A stretch of DNA of 64,000 nt from Zygnema circumcarinatum (Eukaryota; Streptophyta; Zygnematophyceae; Zygnematales; Zygnemataceae). Where the stretch lies: assembly GCA_037447605.1 (NCBI GenBank), contig CM074812.1, positions 1,840,590-1,904,589 on the forward strand. Reading direction: 5' to 3'. Below, one piece after another: positions 46,998 to 56,172 of the stretch; positions within the stretch are counted from its first letter, which is position 1, and every line of letters begins with the position of its first letter. A program made the translations under genes and the position numbers. Under the pieces are notes generated by a model that saw only the letters and a program-made list of their open reading frames with translations, did no database searches and was not told the DNA's origin.

Positions 46998-47789
46998 AAG
47001 TTCAAAGTACCTTCAAGATGGTGACATTCCTCATAAGTCACGACAACGAAAAGAAAAAAATATTGAATTTTTCGAGCATGAAAGAAATTACAAACTATAA
47101 CTGCCTATTTTATTCACTTAATACATCTGCGCATAAAAAAGAGACCACGATATTCTAATGAGACAACGACAACATCAATCTTAAATTAGAGAAAGAGAGA
47201 GAGAGAGAGAGAATTTTTTCCTTGAAAATCAGCGGACATATGGAAAAAGAACGAACTAAACATAATATTTGCCTTTTGTCATTTCCATTTCCTTGACAGA
47301 GCATGATCAATTGCCAAAATTCTTTTGCTGATGACCTTTATTTGATTTGCCCAGAAGCAATATGCTCGTTGGACCACTAAAAAAATTACGATTTTCGATC
47401 TTCTTTCACCCTTCCCCCCTCACCCCACCGCCGAAGTCCCACCAATATTCACACCCACCACCTCCAACGGCTCGAACTTGACACCTATGTAATCAGGGAC
47501 AACGAGAAAAGGTGCTAAAAAAAACCCTAAATCCGACTACAGTTCAGATTAAGATCCAGGTTTCTGAGAGATTTTTCAGTTTTCTACAAAAAACCTTCAA
47601 TTTCTTCTCCCGAACTAGACACTCCACTTCCCTCGTCTTCGAAGGGGGTCGAAAGTAGCGTGAAAAATGCTGCATGTTTTCCGAAACAAACTTGTGGTTG
47701 GGAACTGAATTCTCCAGTTTGTTTCATAATTCAGTTTGAGACTTCGAATTTATTGAGCCCCACATTTTCATAATTCGTTCAGAAATAGT
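46998..47789. other. Intergenic; nothing recognised
   Basis: A/T-rich sequence with a short GA run near 47190-47210 lies between the centrin gene and the ArfGAP stop codon. No supported reading frame. Confidence 0.45.
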
Positions 47790-49483
47790 TTATGAATTCG
47801 CAGAAACAGTTCCCCATCCTTCACCCCAGTCGTCCCAGTTATCATTGGAGGGCCTGATCGTTGACTTTGACTTTGAGTTTCCTGCAAACCGATTAGTGGA
47901 GGAGGCGGCCTCTCTTCGGCACGTTTCCGCAAGCTTCGGCGCCTGCAAAACAAAGAAAAAACTTCAGCTATGAGATATTTTCAAATGAATAGGAAATATA
48001 AATATACATAGATATATCAGGAAATCATCACGACAAGGTGAATCTGACCCATTTTGAGAACCCTGAAGAACCGAAAGGAAAGAGTGAGAACAACACGAAA
48101 ATCCCTAAAGGACGCTCAAGGAAAGAAATACAGTGATCCGTACAAAGAGAAAAACAAGAATTCTGCAAAAGAATAAATTAATATAAAATAAATTACCCGA
48201 GGAACCCTCTTTGGAGGAAGAGGCGGAGGATTCCACTGCCTCCCTTCCGACAAGGCGGAAATTTTCTCTCGATATAATTGGCACGCCTTCGTGTTATACT
48301 TCTCAGCAATCGTTTGATTTTCAGGCTCATCGCCGTCTCCATACCGATCCAAAAAATCGGACAGAGCAGCATTGCCTCCCACCTGAGGAAAGAGGAGCAC
48401 TGAGTCAGATACTGTGCACCTCTCCCTCATTAGCTCTTCAGTGCGAGAGAGAAAGAGAGGGAGAGAGAGACACCTATTCACACCCACTCCTCACAGAACT
48501 CACTCTCCCGCCTTTCCGAGCTCCATCCTCTGCCCTCTCTCACCCATTCTATTCTCACCGACTATCACACCCCCATATCCTCCTTCCCGTCATAACACCC
48601 CCATTCCCCTCTCCCTCCCCCTCCGTTTCATTCTACTCCAGATACCAACCTTATCCCAAACTTCCCAGTCCTTACCCCTCCCACGCAGCCATTCCCGTCC
48701 TCGGCCCTTCCCTCGCTCCCTCCTCCCGTCCCCTCCCCTCCACCTTCCAACTTCCCTCCAACATCAACCGCCCATCCCTCCCTTCCCTCTCCTCCCCTCC
48801 CTCCGGTACCACCCTTTCCTCCCCTGCCCTCCCTCCCTCCACGCCCTCACTACCCTGCCACACATCCCTCCCCTCCTACGCCCCTCCTCCCTTCCCCCCT
48901 GACTCCAAGAGCACCCTCCTCACTCCTCCCCTGCACTCTCGTCCCCACTCCTCCCCTCCCCTCCCCACTCTTTCCCTCCCCAATCCTCCCCTCCCCTCCC
49001 CACCCCTCCCCTCCCCACTCATTCCCTCCCCAATTCTCCCTCCCTTCCCCACTCCTCCCCTCTCCACTCCTCCCCTCCCCTCCCCACTCCCCCCGCCTCC
49101 CCTCCCACTCCCGTCCTTTCCCCACTCCTACCCTTCCCTTCCCTCCCCAATCCTCCCCTCTCCTCCCCACTCCTCCCTCCACTCCCTTCCCTCCCGCCCT
49201 CCAACCCCTCCCTCCACCTCAATCTCCCAGTCCAATTCCCCCTCGCACTGACCTCCATCCTGCGGACCTGCGCGGCGCTCCATGCGTCCATCCCGACGCT
49301 CCGCACGAAGCTGACGTGCACGCCGAGCGCGCGGTGCGCGCCGGAGCAGTCGAGGCAGAGGAAGGCGCCGTGCGTCACGGAGGCCCACGCGGGGTTGCGC
49401 GCGCGGCAGTCTGCGCACACCCTGTTGCCGCCCTGCGCCTGCGCCGTCCGCAGCCGCCGGGCCAGCGCCGGCTCCGTCGCCAT
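47790..49483 (-). CDS. ArfGAP-domain protein (plant AGD type)
   Basis: Three exons on the minus strand (49253-49483, 48197-48382, 47790-47942) total 570 nt, 189 aa, all introns phase 0. The protein activates GTP hydrolysis on Arf GTPases in vesicle traffic. The zinc finger C23-x2-C26-x16-C43-x2-C46 (CADC...CLDC) is intact, with Arg51 in the [16 protein letters not shown] loop as the expected finger arginine. Then follow [26 protein letters not shown] and [17 protein letters not shown]. The C-terminus is short and ends [16 protein letters not shown], a Trp/Asp motif seen at the ends of several ArfGAPs. It is shorter than most plant AGD proteins, so more exons or an alternative 3' end are possible. 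Confidence 0.9.
48480..49250 (+). repeat. C/T-rich low-complexity sequence in ArfGAP intron 1
   Basis: CCCCTCCCCACTC-type repeats fill most of the first intron. Long Pro/Ser/Leu-rich frames run through it on the plus strand and Gly/Arg/Glu-rich ones on the minus strand; both are artefacts of composition. Confidence 0.85.
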
Positions 49484-51863
49484 GGCTGCCGGGGAGAGGA
49501 AGCGGGAGAGGGAGAGGGAGAGGGAGAGGGAGAGGGGGGGCGAGAGGGAGAGGGAGAGGGAGAGGGAGATGGGGGGGGAGAGGCAGGGGAAGTGGAAGAG
49601 TGGGAGAGGGAGGGGGTGAGTATGGAGAGCGTTCAAACCCTAACGGCGTCGACGACGGTCAGTGAGAGCACATCGAACAGGCCTCTTTCAGCCGTCCGAT
49701 TGGACAGACACTGCACTGCGACCGTCCGATCGACCTGCGGCTGCGGGCGGCGACCGGGGATGTTTGACCAGGAATTCCGCACACGTATGAGAAACGACGG
49801 CCGTCCGATTGCAGCCTGTCAGTGATGGACGGCAGAGACTGCTTCAGTAGCTGAACGGGCGCATTTGAGGAGGTGCGCTGTGCGCCGTTAGATCGGGGAA
49901 GAGGCTGTGATCGACGGTGAATATTGATCTGAGATGTCGGTTGGCGTCCTGTCACGGATCGGACGGCGGCGACGGCCGGAGCACACTGACGGAGTAGCGG
50001 TCAGCCGAAACGGGCAATAAGAAAATGTATTTTCTCTGCCCTAATATTCCAATGCTCCTCAAACTGAAATTTCATTGGACCGTAAAATTTTGAACCAACG
50101 GGTGAAAGTTTTTCAAGATATTTTATCCGACCCGCAAAAAAAAAGTTTTCGGTTATTGAACGGTCTGGGAGTGCTACGTGACGGAATGTTGAGCTGGCGA
50201 ATGTAAGAACTCAGAAACGACAAAATTATTAAATGTGTGCTTGAATTTTGTCGTTTTGTAAATTTCCCAGATTTGTCGTTTTAGGGACAGCGAGAATCTC
50301 GGAATTCAATTTCCATTAATGGGCGAGATCAACGGCAGAGAAAAGGGCGATGGCCGGCCGGCAGACAAGGCGCCGGTGGCGAAACCGGCAGCTTCTAGCC
50401 GTACAGCCGATACGTCTGCGATTTAGCGATATATCGCAATTTCCGGTTAACGCCCTGTCGCCCCAAGCTCCAGCGAGTCAAGCTCGACTGCCCGGAAACT
50501 GCGTCACCCAGTTGTCGGTGGCTCCTGATTGGCTCGTTCGAGGCGTTTTTGGCGGCCCAAAAAATTCTTTTGAAGTGCCCGTTCCAACGGGCAACAGTTT
50601 GCAAAAAATAAAATAATGGGAACTCCGAATTCCAAAACTCGTAGAAATTCGTAAACGAAAATTGTCAGAATTCGTTGCCGATATCTCGACAAGTTATATC
50701 ATGCCACGTGGAAAAAACAGCTGTCGACCGCTCTCAGAACTAAGCACGTGGCAGCTGCACTTGATTCGATTCGTCCGAGCTCGCCGGCAACTCTCAGAAG
50801 TGACCACGTGGCAGAAATGCTCGATTCTTATTGGTCCAGTCTGGCGGAAAAAAATTGGAGGCTTCCTGACAGGCGCAGTCTTGACGGCGGTTTGTCGGTG
50901 GCCAATCAAAAAGCTCCGCCAGGGCGGGAACCAATCAGTGACACGCTTTACACTTGCCCATGAATTTCCGGACCGACAGTACGGCAGTAGCCATTCCCTC
51001 CATCGCACGATCGCGCGGATTTGCATATGACGGTCGCAGGACTTCTCAGACCCAAACTCAAGATAAAGAAAATCGACGGCGCAGAGCTGTCCATTGCGCG
51101 CATTTTTAGGCACGTAAATCGGACGGTCGTCATAGAAAGGATGTGACATTTGATCTCACGATGGCGATGATGCCATCAAATGTAACATGGCCAAAACCAT
51201 CATGGGGAAACGAGGAACTGAGCGCAAAGGCCCTAAGCACAAACGAAAAAAGCTAGGAGCGGAAACCTACGCATAGGCGCAACAACTCTTCAAGACCTCG
51301 AAGCAGTCGCCATCCATTTGTCACGCTCGTCCCAAATCGACGGTCAGGGCCTTCCTTGGACCATCGCATATGCAAAGAATCGACGGTCGTGAGCGCTTCG
51401 CCACACTTGCGGCTTGCAGTAAGGCCGCCGTCGATACCTCATCAAATCGACGGTTGAGAGTCCTCCGATCCTTCGATTCGCACTCAACGGAACTGTGAAC
51501 AGTCCGCTATTAACTTTATCAAGTGTTACCAAAGGATAAAGTGAATGAGAAAAATGGAAAATGACATAGTCACAACTATTTGTCTAAATACACACCTTTT
51601 TTAGCAGGTCAGATTATATCTTCAGGGTTTTTATGGTATTGGGTTTTTTTAAAGGTGTGTATCTAGACAAAAAAGGTGTATAAATATTAAATTCCTTTAT
51701 TTGTACATGTATTTTTCTTGAAGTCATGTAAGCGAGCACATATTGTACAGACCCTACATCCCCCAAAACTCGACTAAATTACAAAAAAGAAAAAAAATGA
51801 GCAGAAATATTTCGAGCAACCCTACAGAGAAGAAGACCCTCTCTTCTCCTCTCCACATTCGCA
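49484..51863. other. Intergenic, ~2.4 kb, with repeated ATCGACGGT motifs and G-boxes
   Basis: GA tract (49495-49615) beside the ArfGAP start. CGACGGT or its complement recurs near 49648, 49914, 51074, 51338, 51380 and 51448, with variants CGGACGG near 49958 and 51119. Three CACGTG sites lie at 50705, 50745 and 50805. I see no gene; the moderate open frames lack splice sites and domains. Confidence 0.5.
50729..50845 (+). repeat. 60-bp tandem duplication carrying CACGTGGCAG
   Basis: CTCTCAGAACTAAGCACGTG and CTCTCAGAAGTGACCACGTG start 60 bp apart. Each continues GGCAG and then a TTCGATT/CGATTCT segment, so the two units are diverged tandem copies, each with one G-box. Confidence 0.65.
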
Positions 51864-52983
51864 TTATTTTTTTCTCAAAGTTATTTTCAGTTTCTTCGGA
51901 GCGGCAGTGCTCGCTGCGGGGGACTCCGACGACCTGCTGCTATATGCTGCGAACGGTAACTGCACGTTCCCTGTGACGCTCCCTCCGTTGGCCTCCACCC
52001 CGCCCCCCTCCTCACTCAATACCTGCTTCTCTTTTCGCATCAAAATTGAAGTTTTTGCTTTTTTAGACTCAATCTCCGTACTGCCGCCCTCGCCGACGTA
52101 GCTGGAACTGTTTCTATGTGGAAAATTTGGGACCAGTTCGTCGTTTAACGGAACGGATGTTGGTGCAGAAATCGGCGGCTCTTCTTGAACCGTTGCAGCA
52201 GACGGAGGAGCACTCGCTGTAAAAGCGCCACATGGAACACGCCGTAATTTGGACAAGAGTTAGAACGGAACTGCAGAAAACTGAGCGCACACGTGCAAAG
52301 AACCACTTTCCAACAAAAAGAAAAACTAAAGGAAAAACGTAACTGACTGCGTGCACATGGAAACCAGCACCTTCATTCATCACGTTGAAAAAAACATGGA
52401 GCTGCAATTTTCGGGGTTAAGGGGATGTGAAGGGCATGAGGGTTTTGTGGTTAAGAATTTTGCGTATAATTAGGGTTTAGGGTTTTGAAAGATGGGTTCA
52501 GAGTTTACTAGTGTTTGGAGTTTAAAATTTACCAGAGTAATAGAGATTATTAGGGTTTAGCGTATCAGAGATTATTAAGGTTTAGGGCTTTAGAGATTAC
52601 TAAGGGTTTAGGGACTTAGAGATTGATTCAATTGAAACTACTGGGGTTTAGGCTTCAGGGTTTAAGTTTTAGAGTGCAGAAAAAAGGGTTCAGGGTTTAA
52701 GTTTTAGGGTTTAGGATTTTTTGAAGGTGTGAGGGTCTACCAAGAATCAATGTTCGAATAAAGTCGTCGGTTGTCACGTCACAGGCGGTTTCCCGCCGGT
52801 TGTTTTTCACTGTCACGTCGCATCCTGCAAAGGAAGTAGGGGGTTCAAATTGGAAGTTTGGTTCAAAATGAGGTAAAGAATGATTCCAATTTCACTCTTT
52901 CAATGGTAAAGGCTCCATATCATCATAAACTTTGAATGCCTGGAGAGTTAATTGCTCACTCTCACTCTCTCTCTCTCTATATT

Positions 52984-53022
<39 letters not shown>

Positions 53023-54022
53023 CTCTCTCTCACCTGCTGACAGAAGCACTTCCACCAATTGCTCTTGATTAGCCTTCGCAGCCCATAACAGAGGAGTGTC
53101 TCCATGCTGCAAATTTCCGTTCCGTTTAAATTTTCAACCCCCTCCCAAACAAATCAATTCCATTACTGCTGTCTTTCCCCGAGCGAGGAAAAGCCAGAAA
53201 GGAAGAGGCAAGGAGGGTGGGAGAGGGAGAGAGAGGGCAGGGAGAGGGAGTGGGAGAGAGAAGCAACAGGAGAGCTATCGAGAGTGCTAGTTTCTTGGCT
53301 TAATTTATCGGGTTGAAGGCCCAAAGCTGACCTTAGTCGTGGTGTTAATTTCCGCTCCGTAATCCAAAAGGAGGAGAGTCGCTTCCATCCATCCTCGATC
53401 GCAGCACCAATGGAGCGCCGTTCTATGGGCGGAATTCCAACATAGAAACCGCGGAACAACATACAAGACACCCACAGAAACTGAAGAAAATCAGGACAGA
53501 AGACCCTTCAAAGAATTTGCGCACAGTTGGAGGAAGTTTGGAGGGAGAGGGGGAGAGTGAGCTGGAGGTAGAGGGGATGTGTGAGAGAGAAGGGGGGAGG
53601 GATAGTGGGAGAGGGAGGGGGAGGGGGGGGGTGGGAGGAGAAGGAGAGGTAGAGGGAGGACAAAGGGGCAGGGGAGGAGGGGAGGGAGAGGGAGAGGGAC
53701 AGGGAGAGGGAGGGAAAGTGGGTGAGGGCAATCACCTTCCCCAGTCATCCTTCCCATTAACATCCGCCCCACTCTCCAATAAAACCTTCACAGCTTCCGC
53801 GTTTCCAATCTCCTTACAAATGAGAGAGAGGGGAGTCCGCCCAAAACTGTCGTTTGCGTTCGGATCGGCTCCCGCACTCAACAGCAGCCGGAGACTATTT
53901 AGTTCTGGAGATTTGAATTCTTGCAATTGGCAGACAATGTGGAGGGGGGTCCTCCCAGGGCCGTCACGGGTGTTCGGATCATCGCCCGGTTTCCATGTGA
54001 GCTTCAGTGCAGCTGGTTCCAT
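51864..54022 (-). CDS. Ankyrin-repeat protein with Ser-rich basic tail
   Basis: Five exons on the minus strand (53736-54022, 53332-53422, 53034-53106, 52741-52824, 51864-52216) total 888 nt, 295 aa, all phases consistent. About four to five ankyrin repeats are visible: GPGRTPLHIVCQLQEF, SFGRTPLSLICKEIG, DWGRTALHWCCDRGWMEATL and HGDTPLLWAAKANQEQLVEV, with NANDSF- and NGKDDW-type loops between. The last ~120 residues are Ser/Pro/Glu-rich and end in a basic cluster KKLKITLRKK. Ankyrin repeats mediate protein binding; no catalytic domain is present and the partner is unknown. The start codon is the first in a good context, but the frame at the N-terminus could continue from an upstream exon. Intron 4 contains telomere-like repeats. 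Confidence 0.85.
52440..52735 (+). repeat. Degenerate telomere-like TTTAGGG repeats in ankyrin intron 4
   Basis: TTAGGGTTTAGGGTTTT is followed by eight or so spaced GGGTTTAG/GGTTTAGGG words and repeated AGAGATTA units over about 300 bp, all inside the intron between 52217 and 52740. Confidence 0.75.
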
Positions 54023-56172
54023 GGAACTGAACGAAACGGAAAACGGTTGGAAGTTGAGAAGATTAAAGGTGAGGGAAGGGAGATGAAGGCGTTCTTTTTC
54101 CTTCTTTCTATTTATTTATAAAAAAAAAAAAAAAATTTGGGGAGAAGGATGGGAAGATTACTGTCCTTCAAAATGAGTATGTCGACAGAAAGTTTACATA
54201 TAAGGGGTTTTTTTTTTCTTTTTATTGGTTTTAAGGGGAAAGGTGGGGCTGAGAGTGAAACCTTCAAAACCCTAACCCTAAATTCACGCTCCTGCAGCCC
54301 GCTCGCTCGCCCGGAGGGGGCGCAAAGGAAGGAGAGGAGAGGGCAAACCCTAAAACGGTTCTATGCCGGCAGCTGCTGGCATATGTTTCGATACTCCTGC
54401 CATGTTCGCTGTTACAGTTCCAGTTCCAGTTCCAGTTCTAGATTTCGAGTTGGGCCAAAGTCTAGGCCTTTCTCCCTTCTGCCCTTCTCCATGGTTAGCT
54501 AACTTGAGCCCTTTAGCCAGCAAAGGTCTACGAAAATTGGTCAGTCGTTTTTAGTCAAACTGTTCAACTGTGAAAAAGATGGCTATTTACTTTAGCTAAC
54601 TCGAGCCTTTTAGCCAGATCAGCTCTTGCGAAATTGATCAGTCGATTATAGTCAAGCCAGTCAATAGTGAGAAGCTGCATTGGTTGACCAGAGGCAGACA
54701 ATGATTAGCCAGTCAGTCACGCGGAAGGCGAACGTTGCGGCGGACCCGTGCGGCCTGTCGGGCGGCCGCGGACACGTGGCAGCCGTCACGACAGGTGGCA
54801 GCCAGCTGTTTTTCCGGCAAAGACCGACTTTGACCCGCCTTGACCGTGTCGGAAAAACCCGCGGGGCCAAACCCAGCCCGGTTTTTGCTGTCAAATGTGG
54901 CCTTTGGTGACGCCATGAAACAGATACAAATAACGTTTTGACGCTTGTTAGTGCATATAGATTGATACGTGTACAGTCCTGCAAGTGCCACTTATTCAAT
55001 GTGACGTCATACCCATGTCTATGAATTGAGATCTGGCTGTTCAACACATTTCGTCGCTGCTGAACGGGCACGGAACCGAGAGACCAAAATGTACGGACGA
55101 GGCTTTAACGGCTCCATTTGGAGAGCTGAGGCTGCGATCGCGGGATCTGTGCCGTCGAGTGCGGGCAGCATGCCACGTGGCGCTGAGGGGACTTTTGACC
55201 GATGAGGACCCTGCAGTGTCAGTGGAAGGGGGAGAGGTGGGAGAGGGAGTCAGGGAGGAGGTGAGGGAGTGGGAGAGAGAGAGGGGGAGGGAGTGAGTGA
55301 TCGGACGGTCCTGCGAGCGTTTTGGAGGTAAGTTGAAACCTGCTGCCTTTCAGTGTGAACTCTTGCCCTCTCGCTCTCTCACACACTCTCTCCCTCTCGC
55401 TTGTTTCTCCTCTCTCGCCCTCGTCCTCCTTGGCCAACTGTATTTGGCTATTGGCTCAGAGTTTGAATCTGCGATTATTCTAAATGGAGAAAACCCTAAA
55501 AGAGTTTTTTTTGCATGGTAGGAGGGAGAGGAAGGCAGGGGAGAGTGAGAGGGAATGGAAGGAAGGGAGAGGGAATGGAAGGAAGGGAGAGAGAGAGGAA
55601 AGGGAGGGGTGAGCAGATGTAGGGGAAATGCTGGAAGGAGGGACAGGAGAAGGGAGAGAGCGGAGAGAGAGAGAGAAAGGGGGGGGGGGGGATGAGGGTA
55701 GAGTAGAGAAGATTGAAATTGGAGAGGGAGGGAGGGTGGAGTGCCAGGAAAGTATAGTAACAAAAAAGTAGAAATTGAAGAAGTAATATTTGTATTGTTC
55801 GAGGATACAGCACAGCCTCTGTTACAATTACAGCTACTGTTACAGTTACAGTTACAGTTCAGTTTATGCTCCTAGGAACGGAACAATCTCACATGGAAGC
55901 CCTTATCTTCTCAGGAACTAAGCTTCTCTCTTCCTTTGGCGCTGTCTGTGGGTGGATCCAGATCAACCTCAAAGGTTACTTTTTCGGTTGATCAGATTTT
56001 GATCTCATCTTCACTCCAGGAAATGCGAAAGCGACCGCTGAACTTGGACACTTGCTGCTATTCAGTTATTTATTCAAATTGAAAATCGAACGCGACGTAG
56101 TGTCAACGGAGAGAGGGAGCCCATCGTCCTCGGACTTCAATTTTTATTCTGATTTCTTTGGTTCACTACAAA
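54023..56172. other. Intergenic between divergent ankyrin and LRR genes
   Basis: It contains a diverged tandem duplication (about 54495-54590 and 54592-54672, both starting TTAGCTAACT.GAGCC), (CAGTTC)n near 54417-54440, GCCACGTGGC at 55172-55181, polypurine tracts (55220-55300, 55520-55740) and (TTACAG)n near 55822-55860. No supported gene. Confidence 0.5.

Noticed and set aside
46772-47158. Frames with QMQPNAAKCS or LAAFGCIW repeats
   Set aside because: They are translations of the 10-bp tandem repeat at 46911-46997.
48211-49251. 346-residue Pro/Ser-rich plus-strand frame, extensin-like
   Set aside because: It is the C/T-rich first intron of the ArfGAP gene on the other strand, low complexity with no signal peptide and no repeat of a real extensin type.
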